NCBI RefSeq assembly: GCF_003944765.1
Contig: NZ_RWIU01000006.1
Span: forward strand, 62,001 to 126,000
Length of the DNA: 64,000 nucleotides
Origin: Hymenobacter perfusus
GTDB lineage: Bacteria > Bacteroidota > Bacteroidia > Cytophagales > Hymenobacteraceae
Reading direction: 5' to 3'
The notes below the pieces were generated by a model, which made no database searches, had not been told where the DNA came from, and was given only the letters and a program-made list of their open reading frames with translations. Positions 1 to 8,115 of the stretch are shown one piece after another (positions within the stretch are counted from its first letter, which is position 1; every line of letters begins with the position of its first letter). The position numbers and the translations under genes are program-made.

Positions 1-1
1 G

Positions 2-406
2 CTTGATCTGGCCCCGCTGCAGCAGCAGGTGGGTGGCCAGGTAGAACTGCACGTTGAGGACTGCTCAACCATTATGTTTTCGCCGAAAAACCTGCGCTCT
101 GTGGTGTATAATCTGCTCAGCAATGCGTTTAAATACCACCATCCCGACCGCACGCCGCAGGTCCGGATCAGTTGCCGGGCCGAGGGCAGTTACCAGATTC
201 TGGAAGTGCAGGATAATGGACTGGGGATTGAGCAGGGCCGGGAGGACCAGCTCTTTGCCATGTTCCAGCGGCTGCATACCCACGTAGAAGGCTCCGGCAT
301 CGGGCTGTACATGGTTAAACGGATGGTAGAAAACGTGGGCGGCAACATCACGGTGCAAAGCCAGCCTGGCGAGGGCTCCGTCTTCTCCGTCTACTTCAAA
401 CGGTAA
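2..406 (+). CDS. Sensor histidine kinase, C-terminal ATPase part (partial)
   Basis: The gene enters from the left edge, so only the last 134 residues are visible. They form a HATPase_c domain, the part of a sensor kinase that binds ATP. The N box (NLLSNAFKYH), G1 box (DNGLGI) and G2 box (GSGIGLYM) are all present in the usual order, and the protein ends soon after the last beta strand. The phospho-accepting His region and any sensor domain lie outside the window. Because no receiver domain follows, this is not a C-terminal hybrid kinase. The cognate regulator cannot be named from here. Confidence 0.9.
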   Translation, partial: LDLAPLQQQVGGQVELHVEDCSTIMFSPKNLRSVVYNLLSNAFKYHHPDRTPQVRISCRAEGSYQILEVQDNGLGIEQGREDQLFAMFQRLHTHVEGSGIGLYMVKRMVENVGGNITVQSQPGEGSVFSVYFKR

Positions 407-533
407 TTGGGGACCTTTGCATTCAGGCTACTACCGGGTCGTTCCTGTGCATCTCTGCCAGCGGTTTGAGCCGGAAAAGGCAGTGACGTTCGGAAGCAGT
501 ACTTTTCGGAATTGACATCACTCCAAGGTCCGC

Positions 534-1535
534 ATGCTACCGCTTACTCCCCTGGCCCACTACCGTCTGCTGCTCCTGCTGCCCCTGGCCCTGCTCACGC
601 GCCCGGCCCGGGCCCAGCAGCACCCCGCCTTCCCCCGCGACACGTCGTTTACGGTGCATAGTGCCTATAGTAAGGCAAAGAAGCAATATCCTGATATTAC
701 GGTGGCCCGGCCGCCGGTGCCAGCCACCGTACGGGCCCGAACGGATATTGTGTACTGCATCCCGAACGGCCACCCGCTGAAGCTGGATGTATTTTACCCC
801 AAACCCAGCCGCCGCCGACAGCTGCCAGCAGTGCTTATTGTGCACGGCGGCGGCTGGCGCTCCGGCGACCGAAGCCAGCATATGCCCCTGGCGCAACAGC
901 TGGCGGCCCGGGGCTTCGTAGCCGTTACCGCCGAGTACCGGCTGAGCACGGAGGCCCCTTACCCGGCCGCCATGCAGGACCTGAAAACGGCTATCCGCTG
1001 GATGCGGGCCAACGCCCGGAGCTATGGTCTGGATACCGCGCGCATTGCTGTGTGGGGATTTTCGGCGGGCGGCCAGCTGGCCGCCCTGGTAGGCACCACC
1101 AACCAAAACCCGCTGTATGAGGCCGGCAACTGTTACCGCAGCCGTTCCAGCAGCGTGCAGGCCATTATAGATGCCGATGGTATTCTGGCCTTCATCCACC
1201 CCGAATCGGGGGAGGGCGACGACAGCCGGAGCCTTTCCGCCGCCACGCAATGGCTCGGCAGCAGCAAACAGGCCCGGCCGGAACTGTGGCAGCAGGCATC
1301 GGCCCTGAGCCACCTTGGCCCGGCTACGCCGCCCATCCTGTTCATTAACAGCGGGGTAGACCGTATGCACGCCGGCCGCGACGATGCGCGCCGCCAGCTG
1401 GCGGCCCTGGGTATTTACTCAGAAGTACAGCGGTTCCCGGAAGCACCTCATCCGTTTCCGCTCTTCAACCCCTGGTTTGCGCCCACGCTGGAGTACACGG
1501 TGGCCTTTCTGCGCCGGGTTTTCGGGCAGCCATAG
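534..1535 (+). CDS. Secreted alpha/beta-hydrolase (BD-FAE-like esterase)
   Basis: 333 residues with a hydrophobic signal peptide (residues 10-27, ending ARAQQ). The core is an alpha/beta-hydrolase of the carboxylesterase/acetyl-esterase group: the oxyanion-hole motif HGGGW sits at residues 104-108 and the nucleophile elbow GFSAGG places the catalytic Ser at 177. A later GVDRMHAG supplies the likely acid and APHPF near residue 315 the His. Such enzymes deacylate sugars or small esters in the periplasm. The true substrate cannot be read from sequence. It stands alone, 130 bases before the rhomboid gene. Confidence 0.85.
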   Translation: MLPLTPLAHYRLLLLLPLALLTRPARAQQHPAFPRDTSFTVHSAYSKAKKQYPDITVARPPVPATVRARTDIVYCIPNGHPLKLDVFYPKPSRRRQLPAVLIVHGGGWRSGDRSQHMPLAQQLAARGFVAVTAEYRLSTEAPYPAAMQDLKTAIRWMRANARSYGLDTARIAVWGFSAGGQLAALVGTTNQNPLYEAGNCYRSRSSSVQAIIDADGILAFIHPESGEGDDSRSLSAATQWLGSSKQARPELWQQASALSHLGPATPPILFINSGVDRMHAGRDDARRQLAALGIYSEVQRFPEAPHPFPLFNPWFAPTLEYTVAFLRRVFGQP

Positions 1536-1670
1536 GGGGCGTTTTTCACAGGTCCCGATCAGCGGCAGCCAATCAGCACCCAACCGCTCTAGGAAATCCG
1601 GACGCTCCCGCTGTAACTTGCCCGAAGGCGTTGGTTCGGCCTGTTCAGTTTATAGCTTAGGGGTGTTTCT

Positions 1671-2498
1671 ATGGATGACTTGGGCATTGTGGGCCTGGGG
1701 TTGGTGTTCGTGCTGGTGTTGGTTTCCTATCGGGGCATGCAGGACCCGGCGTATTTCGCTCGGTACGCGTTTGAAGTAGGCGCAATCCGCTACCGGCGGC
1801 AGTACCTGCGGCTGCTGTCATCGGGGTTCCTACACGTTGGCTGGTGGCATCTGGGGTTCAACGTACTCACGCTCTGGTGCTTTGGCGGGGCACTGGAGAC
1901 AGTGGTGGGAATGCAGAATTTCCTGCTGCTCTATTTTGTGAGCCTGGTTGGCGGCAACCTATTTTCCTTGTGGCTGCACCGCCACGAGCCCCGCTACACC
2001 GCCGTCGGGGCCTCGGGAGCTATCAGCGGCCTCATTTTCGCCAGTATTGCGCTGTTTCCGGGCATTGAGGTAGGCATGTTGGGCATTTACCTGCCGGGCT
2101 GGCTGTACGGGTTTCTGTACGTGTTACTCTCGGCCTATGGCATTACGGCGCGCCGCGACAACATTGGTCATGATGCGCATCTGGGCGGCGGCTTGGTCGG
2201 CCTCGTTACCGCCATCGGGTTAGTACCGGAGATTCTGCGGCTGAATTACCTGCCTATCCTAGCTATTGCGCTACCCGCAGCAGTATTTCTGTACCTGCTG
2301 CTACGCCGTCCCGCCGGCCGCCTGCTGGGAAATCTGTTTACCTCCGGCCACCACTACCAAACCGTTGATGACCGGTACCATGCCCGCAAGCGCGAGGACG
2401 CCGCGGAACTGGATGAGTTACTGAAAAAAATCAGTGATAAGGGCCTGGAGGGCCTTAGCAAGCGTGAGAAGCGGCAGCTGGAAGAGCTTTCCCGTTAG
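1671..2498 (+). CDS. Rhomboid-family intramembrane serine protease
   Basis: 275 residues with about six hydrophobic segments. The hallmark GASGAISG at 113-120 holds the catalytic Ser115, HLGFN at 60-64 supplies the conserved His/Asn of the oxyanion region, and HDAHLGGG at 167-174 carries the catalytic His170. These make the Ser-His dyad of rhomboid proteases, which cleave transmembrane helices inside the bilayer. The last 40 residues are a charged cytoplasmic tail (KKISDKGLEGLSKREKRQ), a feature of many Bacteroidota members. The ATG start follows an AT-rich leader. The substrate is unknown. Confidence 0.92.
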   Translation: MDDLGIVGLGLVFVLVLVSYRGMQDPAYFARYAFEVGAIRYRRQYLRLLSSGFLHVGWWHLGFNVLTLWCFGGALETVVGMQNFLLLYFVSLVGGNLFSLWLHRHEPRYTAVGASGAISGLIFASIALFPGIEVGMLGIYLPGWLYGFLYVLLSAYGITARRDNIGHDAHLGGGLVGLVTAIGLVPEILRLNYLPILAIALPAAVFLYLLLRRPAGRLLGNLFTSGHHYQTVDDRYHARKREDAAELDELLKKISDKGLEGLSKREKRQLEELSR

Positions 2499-2672
2499 CC
2501 TGTTTCCGCAGTAAACCGGCCGGAACGTTTTACCGGCACCGCCAAGCTCCCGGGGCTTGTGGCCCATCTGCTCGAACGGGAACAAGCAACAGTAAAAAAA
2601 TGCCTGTCCGTTTTCCGGTTGCAGCCCGGAGCGAATGGTGCGTGCTTTGCCGGTATACTTGTTCCCAGCCGT

Positions 2673-3776
2673 ATGATTGCTTCCACCTCTGCTCCCACGC
2701 TTCAGTTGCCTTTCCCCGATCCTTCCACTGCCGAGTACTACCAGGCCCTGGTAGCCAAAGATGCCTCCTACGAAGGCCGGTTTATTGCGGCTGTAAAAAC
2801 AACCGGCATCTTCTGCCGTCCTACCTGTCCGGCGCGGAAGCCCAGGCCCGAAAACGTGGAGTTTTTTGCCACTACCAAAGAGGCGCTGCTTCACGGCTAC
2901 CGGCCCTGCAAAGTATGCCGGCCGCTTATTGCCCGGGATGCCACCCCCGACTTCATCCGGCAGCTGCTGCAGGAGCTCACGCACCAGCCCGCCACCAGAA
3001 TCACCGATTATCAGCTGCGCCAGAAAGGGCTGGAGCCGGTTACGGTGCGCCGGTGGTTTGTGCGCCAGCACGGCATTACGTTTCACGCCTTCCAGCGACT
3101 CAACCGCATTAACCTGGCTTTCAAGAAACTACAGCAAGGAGAGTCGGTAACGGCAACGGCGTTTGACAGCGGCTACGAGTCGTTGAGCGGGTTCCAGGAG
3201 TCGTTCAAAACGGTTTTCGGCGTGGCGCCCACCCGCAGCCGGGAGCAGCAGGTCATCAACCTCACCCGTCTCGAAACCCCGCTGGGCACCATGCTGGCCT
3301 GCGCCACGGAAGCGGGCGTCTGCCTGCTGGAATTCACCGACCGGCGCGGTCTGGAAACGGAGCTGAAGGATCTGGCGCGCCGGCTCAACGCAACCATCGT
3401 GCAGAGCGACAACCCGTTGTTTGGGCTGCTTCGCACCCAACTGGCAGAGTATTTTGCCGGCCGCCGGCGGGAGTTTTCAATACCGCTGGTGACGCCGGGC
3501 ACGGCGTTTCAGCAGCTGGTGTGGCAGGAGTTGCGCCGGATTCCGTATGCTGCCACCCGCTCCTATGGGCAGCAGGCCACGGCGCTGGGCCGCCCGACAG
3601 CCGTGCGGGCCGTAGCCTCGGCCAATGGCCTGAACCGCTTGGCCATCCTTATTCCCTGTCACCGGGTGCTGGGGGCCAATGGGCAGCTGACCGGCTACGC
3701 CGGCGGACTCTGGCGCAAAAACGCGCTGCTGGAGCTGGAAAGCGGCACCACACCGGACGCCGGTTCCATTGCCTGA
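2673..3776 (+). CDS. ada: Bifunctional Ada: methylphosphotriester acceptor, AraC regulator and O6-methylguanine-DNA methyltransferase
   Basis: 367 residues. The N-terminal Ada zinc module has four Cys at 48, 52, 79 and 82 (FCRPTC and PCKVC); the first accepts methyl groups from DNA phosphates and switches the protein into an activator. An AraC-type helix-turn-helix follows (about 95-190, ending SGYESLSGFQESF). The C-terminal methyltransferase domain has IPCHR with the acceptor Cys near 329 and a normal YAGGLWRK ending. It repairs O6-methylguanine and activates the adaptive response. The ATG at 2673 was chosen because the Ada domain starts about 20 residues later; an upstream GTG at 2559 would add 38 unlike residues. 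No alkA or alkB lies nearby. Confidence 0.95.
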   Translation: MIASTSAPTLQLPFPDPSTAEYYQALVAKDASYEGRFIAAVKTTGIFCRPTCPARKPRPENVEFFATTKEALLHGYRPCKVCRPLIARDATPDFIRQLLQELTHQPATRITDYQLRQKGLEPVTVRRWFVRQHGITFHAFQRLNRINLAFKKLQQGESVTATAFDSGYESLSGFQESFKTVFGVAPTRSREQQVINLTRLETPLGTMLACATEAGVCLLEFTDRRGLETELKDLARRLNATIVQSDNPLFGLLRTQLAEYFAGRRREFSIPLVTPGTAFQQLVWQELRRIPYAATRSYGQQATALGRPTAVRAVASANGLNRLAILIPCHRVLGANGQLTGYAGGLWRKNALLELESGTTPDAGSIA

Positions 3777-4170
3777 AAAGCCTATCCTTACCAGCAAAGG
3801 CCCTGAAGTTCCTCCTTTAGCCCTCGGCATATCACTGGCTATTCCAACTGCTTTTTTGCTGAGCGGTATCGTTAGGACGCTGGGCTATCTGTTGCGCCAG
3901 GCGCGGGGATTGGGCCTCCGGTTCAAGCCTGCACGAGGAGGAGGACAACGATACCTGCTACCGTTGCTGAGCATTCCGGCCCTATTTTTTACCAGGCTCT
4001 GCCCCCGTGACAGAGCTTTTTTTATGGCTAATAAGTAGCAGCTGCCATTCGATCCAACATACTGTTATACAAGTACAAATAGCTGTTTGTCACATGTTTA
4101 TGCTATTGAAGCCAGCTGGTATCCTGGGTAACTTGGTCTATCCTTTTACCCATCACAACCTCCTACCACT
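3777..4170. other. Gene-free interval downstream of ada
   Basis: About 390 bases without a convincing gene. A TTG-initiated frame overlapping the end of ada runs to 4038 but has no domain and unusual composition. The interval holds one terminator-like hairpin (3996-4023) and an AT-richer stretch just before the protease gene at 4171, probably its promoter, although no exact TAnnTTTG box is seen. Confidence 0.6.
3996..4023 (+). terminator. Rho-independent terminator
   Basis: The stem GCTCTG (3996-4001) pairs with CAGAGC (4011-4016) across a 9-base loop and is followed by a run of seven T. It lies about 220 bases after ada, so the ada message has a long 3' tail or the hairpin ends a short unseen transcript. 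Confidence 0.65.
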
Positions 4171-5586
4171 ATGGAAACAAAGTTCAGAGTAACCCAGCGT
4201 AACGGTCAGTACGACTATGACCTGCCCCCCACCGGCTACGGCCCGATGGGTGCCCCCTCTGCCGGCCAGACCGGCAACGAGGCCGGCACGATGGAGGAAG
4301 TCATTAATGAGGTGGCCGGCTCGAATGAGAATCAGGAGTCGGAAGGTTTTGGGACGGAAGCTACCGGCAACGAGCCAACCCTCACGGATGGGCACCGCCC
4401 AATGAACAGCCCCCAGAACCGCCTCACCACGAACAACAATGAGGGCAGCCTGTCCGATGAATCGGCTGAGGCCGATGGGGCTGCGCCCGAATCGTTCTAT
4501 GAGAGTGTGGAAGGCTGGGAGGAAAACCAGCCGACGGAGTCGGACCCCGAGGCCGAACCAGTGGTGGAAGCCTCCCTGGCTGACATGGAAGCCTCCGAGG
4601 GTGGGCAGGAGTTTTTTGGCGCTCTGGCCGCCCTGATTGTTCCGCTGGCCAAAGCCGTACTCCCCTCTCTGGCCGGAGCCGCCGTGAAGCAGGGGACCAA
4701 GCTGGTGCAGGGCATCGTGAAGCCCAAAGCCAAGAAACTCAGCCCCGCCATTCTGCAAATGCTCAAGCAGGCCGGCGTCAACCCTGCCATCCTCAAGCAG
4801 CTGGAATTCAGCGAAGCCACCGACAGCGAGGCCGGCTCCGACGAAGCTACCGGCCTGGACGAAACGGATGTAGAGGCCCTGGCCCAGCAGATTGAAGCCC
4901 TTGAAGTCGTTATCGGGGTGGATGACCGGGCGCGGGTGAACAATACGACGGTGATACCCTGGAAGCGGATCTGCCACCTCAAAATCATGGCGGCCGATGG
5001 TAAATCCTACCTCGGGACGGGCTTCTTTATCGGGCCGCGCACAATTCTCACGGCGGGCCACTGCGTGTACATTCACGGCCACGGCGGCTGGCCCCGCCAG
5101 ATTGTGGTGACGCCCGGCCGCAACGCCGAGTCGGAGCCTTTCCAGAAGTTTACGGCCACGGCCTTCCGCTCAGTGCAGGGCTGGGTAACCAATAAATCCC
5201 GGAACTACGACTACGGCGTTATTCAGCTCCCTAAGAATGCCAGCGTTTCGCCCAGTATCGGCTCCTTTGGCTTCGGGCAGTTTCCGGATCAGTTCCTGCT
5301 CGATAAGCGCCTGAACACGGCGGGCTACCCCGGCGACAAACCCGCCGGCACTATGTGGTTCAACGGCCGCAAAGCCAAGAGCGTTACCGCCCGCACCATC
5401 ACGTATGACATCGACACGGCCGGCGGCCAGAGCGGCTCGCCCGTGTGGTTCAAGGACGCAATGGGCAGCCGCATTGTGGTGGGCATTCATACCAACGGGG
5501 CGTCGTCGGGCAACTCTGCCACGCGAATTACCAAGCCCGTATTCGACAACCTGAAAAAGTGGCGGCTGGAAGGTGGGGCCGCCTGA
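4171..5586 (+). CDS. V8-like trypsin-fold serine protease with long acidic N-terminal region
   Basis: 471 residues in two parts. Residues 1-245 are low-complexity and acidic (many Glu, Asp, Gly and Asn), broken by a hydrophobic/amphipathic stretch at 148-183 and a basic helix around 184-212. Residues 255-470 form a trypsin-fold domain of the glutamyl-endopeptidase (V8) kind: His297 in TAGHC, Asp347 in YDYGV and Ser421 in GGQSGSPVW. No N-terminal signal peptide is visible, which is odd for an S1B protease, so it may be exported by another route or delivered as cargo. The acidic part may act as a propeptide. A hairpin terminator follows directly. Confidence 0.85.
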   Translation: METKFRVTQRNGQYDYDLPPTGYGPMGAPSAGQTGNEAGTMEEVINEVAGSNENQESEGFGTEATGNEPTLTDGHRPMNSPQNRLTTNNNEGSLSDESAEADGAAPESFYESVEGWEENQPTESDPEAEPVVEASLADMEASEGGQEFFGALAALIVPLAKAVLPSLAGAAVKQGTKLVQGIVKPKAKKLSPAILQMLKQAGVNPAILKQLEFSEATDSEAGSDEATGLDETDVEALAQQIEALEVVIGVDDRARVNNTTVIPWKRICHLKIMAADGKSYLGTGFFIGPRTILTAGHCVYIHGHGGWPRQIVVTPGRNAESEPFQKFTATAFRSVQGWVTNKSRNYDYGVIQLPKNASVSPSIGSFGFGQFPDQFLLDKRLNTAGYPGDKPAGTMWFNGRKAKSVTARTITYDIDTAGGQSGSPVWFKDAMGSRIVVGIHTNGASSGNSATRITKPVFDNLKKWRLEGGAA

Positions 5587-5611
5587 CAACAGGCACGGCT
5601 ATATTAGGGAG

Positions 5612-5635
5612 CCAGGGCCTGAGAGCCGGCCCTGG
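5612..5635 (+). terminator. Terminator hairpin after the V8-like protease
   Basis: CCAGGGCC (5612-5619) pairs perfectly with GGCCCTGG (5628-5635) around an 8-base loop, 25 bases after the protease stop codon. The following CCCCTTTCT is only mildly T-rich, so read-through into the next gene is possible. Confidence 0.55.
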
Positions 5636-5709
5636 CCCCTTTCTCCGGCCCGGGGCCGGGGCTTGTCTTGCTGCTGCTGGGTTGTAACGCACCTACTCAT
5701 CCTACTACT

Positions 5710-6036
5710 ATGGGAAACATAACGGGTATCGTTCGGGATACCACCGACGCCCCCCTGGAGGACGTGAACATGATCATCGTATCCGGCCCGCCGCACCCTG
5801 ATATCGTAGCCATTACCGACGCCCGGGGCAGGTTCGGGTTTGATAATCTGCGCCCCGGTCATTACGTTCTCAAAGCCTACGGCCGGCTGGAAAGCGACGA
5901 AATTCCGGTGCAGGTGCGGGCCAGCCAGCCGCCCTTCGTGGAAATATGGCTGGGTACCGCGCCGGCGGCCGAAGAGAATTACCTGATAGATGAAGAAGGC
6001 TATTTCGGGGATGAGGATACGCCGCGCGCAGATTAG
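5710..6036 (+). CDS. Small carboxypeptidase-regulatory-like (beta-sandwich) protein
   Basis: About 108 residues from the ATG at 5710. The core GNITGIVRDTTDAPLEDV, then TDARGRFGFDNLRPGHYVL, is the CarboxypepD_reg-like fold that often occurs in surface proteins of Bacteroidota. The end is very acidic. In frame upstream of the ATG, with only a TTG at 5668 as possible start, the sequence reads LLLLGCNAP, which looks like a lipoprotein cleavage box without the usual basic N-terminus; this could be a worn signal peptide or a miscalled start. It lies 123 bases after the V8-like protease, so the two may be co-expressed. Confidence 0.7.
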   Translation: MGNITGIVRDTTDAPLEDVNMIIVSGPPHPDIVAITDARGRFGFDNLRPGHYVLKAYGRLESDEIPVQVRASQPPFVEIWLGTAPAAEENYLIDEEGYFGDEDTPRAD

Positions 6037-6113
6037 CCTTGGTTGCGGCGGATTTCCGTGGCCGGACGGCAAATAAATGATGCTTGCATAACAATTTCCT
6101 GCCCGCCGCGCAG

Positions 6114-6121
6114 TATCTTTG
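6114..6121 (+). promoter_or_regulatory. Bacteroidota-type -7 promoter box
   Basis: TATCTTTG matches the TAnnTTTG consensus exactly and lies 40 bases before the ATG of the small gene at 6162. A TTG -33 element at normal spacing is not evident. Confidence 0.55.
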
Positions 6122-6161
6122 TATCCAACAAACTGACCTGCATTCACATACACATAGTTTC

Positions 6162-6299
6162 ATGAAAAAGAGCACTGCTGCCGTTTCTTCGCTGCTGGTT
6201 CTGGGCGGACTAGGTTCCCTGAGTTTCCTGGCCGTTCAGGTCCTCGACCTGAACCTGTTTTTTGATCTCCGCGACGAGGAAGAGCTACACTTCTGCTAA
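6162..6299 (+). CDS. Small single-pass membrane or exported peptide (45 aa)
   Basis: 45 residues starting MKKSTAAVSSLLVLGGLG. It has a basic start, a hydrophobic segment at about 8-30 and an acidic tail ending DEEELHFC. I recognise no family. Support comes from an exact promoter box 40 bases upstream and a strong terminator 25 bases downstream, which together frame a complete transcription unit. It could be a membrane microprotein or a secreted peptide; a signal-peptidase site is not obvious. Confidence 0.55.
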   Translation: MKKSTAAVSSLLVLGGLGSLSFLAVQVLDLNLFFDLRDEEELHFC

Positions 6300-6323
6300 G
6301 CAGCCTGTTTCCCGGTTTTGCCC

Positions 6324-6348
6324 AAACCCCGCCCCTTCGGCGGGGTTT
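6324..6348 (+). terminator. Rho-independent terminator
   Basis: Perfect 10-bp stem AAACCCCGCC (6324-6333) with GGCGGGGTTT (6339-6348), loop CCTTC, placed just after the 45-residue gene. Confidence 0.8.
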
Positions 6349-6565
6349 GGTGCGTTCAGAGGAATACAAACCGGGGTTCAAAATCAGGGCATTACCTGCG
6401 GGGAGCGAAAAAAACCATATCCATTCGCGCCGGTTTTCGGTACTTCACAATTCCGGCCGCCCACGGTGGGCAGCCGGCCCCCTTCCTCTCACCTGTTGCC
6501 GCGCCTGCTGCTTTTTGCAAGAAAAACTTATTCCTTGCAGGCAACGCATCGAAAATCACTGATTT

Positions 6566-7198
6566 ATGAACCTGACCGGCTTGAAAGAGCAAATCAGCTA
6601 CATCATCGGCCGCGACATGGCCCGCAACTTCGCCCAGCAGGGCCTCGATCTGGACATTGACATCTTTGCCCAGAGCATGAAGGAGGCCCTTACCGGCGAG
6701 CCAACCCGGCTTACCCCCGAGCAAATGCAGAGTGCCATGCAGCAGCTACAGGAACAGCTGGGCGGCGGCGAAGACCAGGATGACACCCAAGACCCCAATA
6801 CGATGAGCAACAACAAAGCCGAAGGCGAAGCCTTCCTGCAGGAAAACGCCAGCAAAGCCGGCGTAACTACCCTGCCCAGCGGCCTGCAGTACGAAGTACT
6901 GACCGAAGGCACTGGCCCCAAAGCCGGCCCGACTTCCTCGGTAACCACCCACTACCACGGTACGCTTCTCAACGGCACCGTATTCGATTCGTCGTACCAG
7001 CGCGGCCAGCCAGCTACGTTTGGCGTAAACCAGGTTATTGCGGGCTGGACAGAGGCCCTGCAATTGATGCCCGAAGGCTCAAAATGGCGCCTGTACATTC
7101 CCTCCGACCTGGCCTACGGTAAGCGTGGTGCCGGCCGTGACATTGGGCCCGATACGGCGCTCATCTTTGATGTAGAGCTTCTGAAGGTGAACAAGTAG
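6566..7198 (+). CDS. FKBP-type peptidyl-prolyl cis-trans isomerase
   Basis: 210 residues. An N-terminal helical FKBP_N dimerisation domain (about 1-75, from LKEQISYIIGRDMARNF) is followed by a linker and a catalytic FKBP domain (about 100-209, with VTTHYHGTLLNGTVFDSS, GWTEALQLMPEGSKW and IPSDLAYG). This is the Mip/FklB layout. There is no signal peptide, so it probably acts in the cytoplasm, catalysing proline isomerisation during folding. It starts at an ATG shortly after an AT-rich leader and stands alone. Confidence 0.93.
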   Translation: MNLTGLKEQISYIIGRDMARNFAQQGLDLDIDIFAQSMKEALTGEPTRLTPEQMQSAMQQLQEQLGGGEDQDDTQDPNTMSNNKAEGEAFLQENASKAGVTTLPSGLQYEVLTEGTGPKAGPTSSVTTHYHGTLLNGTVFDSSYQRGQPATFGVNQVIAGWTEALQLMPEGSKWRLYIPSDLAYGKRGAGRDIGPDTALIFDVELLKVNK

Positions 7199-7321
7199 CA
7201 GCCGGAGGTGCTACCTTAACACGGCCTGAAGGCGACATGCGGGAATAAAATTCTTGCGCACTGTTCGCTTTTGCTTTGTTAGTTATTGACGTCTTCTCTG
7301 CTTCATCTCATCATTCTAATG

Positions 7322-7394
7322 AAAGCCCCGCTGCCGTCCGTGCGCCTCGTCCCGCCTCAATGGGTACGAACCACTACGGCCAGCGGGGCTTTTT
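7322..7394 (+). repeat. Inverted repeat with long loop spanning the leader of the next gene
   Basis: AAAGCCCCGCTG (7322-7333) is matched perfectly by CAGCGGGGCTTT (7381-7392), followed by more T. The 47-base loop is long for a simple terminator. The right arm ends only about 8 bases before the likely ATG at 7400, so it could shape expression of that gene or terminate upstream transcription. Confidence 0.55.
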
Positions 7395-7399
7395 CAGCT

Positions 7400-7987
7400 A
7401 TGTCCCACTCTACCGTACCAGAACCAGCAGCAACTCCCAAGCAACCGGAGGAAACGGCCGGCCAGCTGGCTTCGCTCCCACCTGAGCCTCACTTTCAGCC
7501 ATTACCACCGCCGCCACCGGAGCAGTTTTCCGTTCTGCGGAGTGAGGACGGCCGCGTGGAGCTAACCAGCGACGGCCTGGAGCTGAACGGGGAACTGTTT
7601 GGCTGGCGCGAGCTGGAGGGCGTGGATGTGCGGCCGGTACGCTGGCTGCTGGGCGTAATGCTGGGCGCTTTTACGCTTTGTGTGTTTATGCTGGGCTTTC
7701 TGCAGTTCTGGCTCCGGACGGTGCCGGCCGCCCTTGGCATGGCCCTGGGCGTTACGTTACTGGCCTGGGGGGCACGGGGCACCAACCGCTGGCGGTTGTA
7801 CCGGCCGGGTCAGGAGCCCCGCCACTTTGCTTTCTCGGGGCCGGCGCGCAGCTGGCAGCAGCTGGCGCAGGAAGCGAACCGCCGCATCCGGCAGCGCCAC
7901 GATGAAGCTGCCGCCACGGCAGCTTATTGGCTGCAGGCTGCTGAGCCCACTACTTTGACATCTCAGCACCAGATCAGCGGCTTTTGA
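7400..7987 (+). CDS. Two-TM membrane protein of unknown function
   Basis: About 195 residues from the ATG at 7400 (MSHSTVPEP). After a proline-rich start and a short beta region (about 43-72) that resembles a PH-like domain, two adjacent membrane helices lie at about 82-128. A cytoplasmic tail with a helix of basic and acidic residues follows. ATGs upstream at 7319 and 7286 are in frame, but they fall within or before the inverted repeat and add unlike sequence. I do not recognise a named family. No partner genes are evident. Confidence 0.7.
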   Translation: MSHSTVPEPAATPKQPEETAGQLASLPPEPHFQPLPPPPPEQFSVLRSEDGRVELTSDGLELNGELFGWRELEGVDVRPVRWLLGVMLGAFTLCVFMLGFLQFWLRTVPAALGMALGVTLLAWGARGTNRWRLYRPGQEPRHFAFSGPARSWQQLAQEANRRIRQRHDEAAATAAYWLQAAEPTTLTSQHQISGF

Positions 7988-8062
7988 TTTCACTTGGGTG
8001 CTGTTACTTTTCCGGGCTGCCTGCGTAAGCGCGCCGTAGCGGCGGCATTCCGGCGCAACTGC

Positions 8063-8070
8063 TACCTTTG
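8063..8070 (+). promoter_or_regulatory. Promoter -7 box for kup
   Basis: TACCTTTG fits TAnnTTTG exactly and lies 46 bases before the kup ATG. Confidence 0.55.
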
Positions 8071-8115
8071 GCCCCGCTTGTAAAAACCGGCTATTCTTTC
8101 ACCAGTACTCCTCCC

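Noticed and set aside
3769..4038. An 89-codon frame from a TTG overlapping the end of ada
   Set aside because: Weak start, overlap with ada, no domain, unusual composition, and it runs through the terminator hairpin at 3996-4023.
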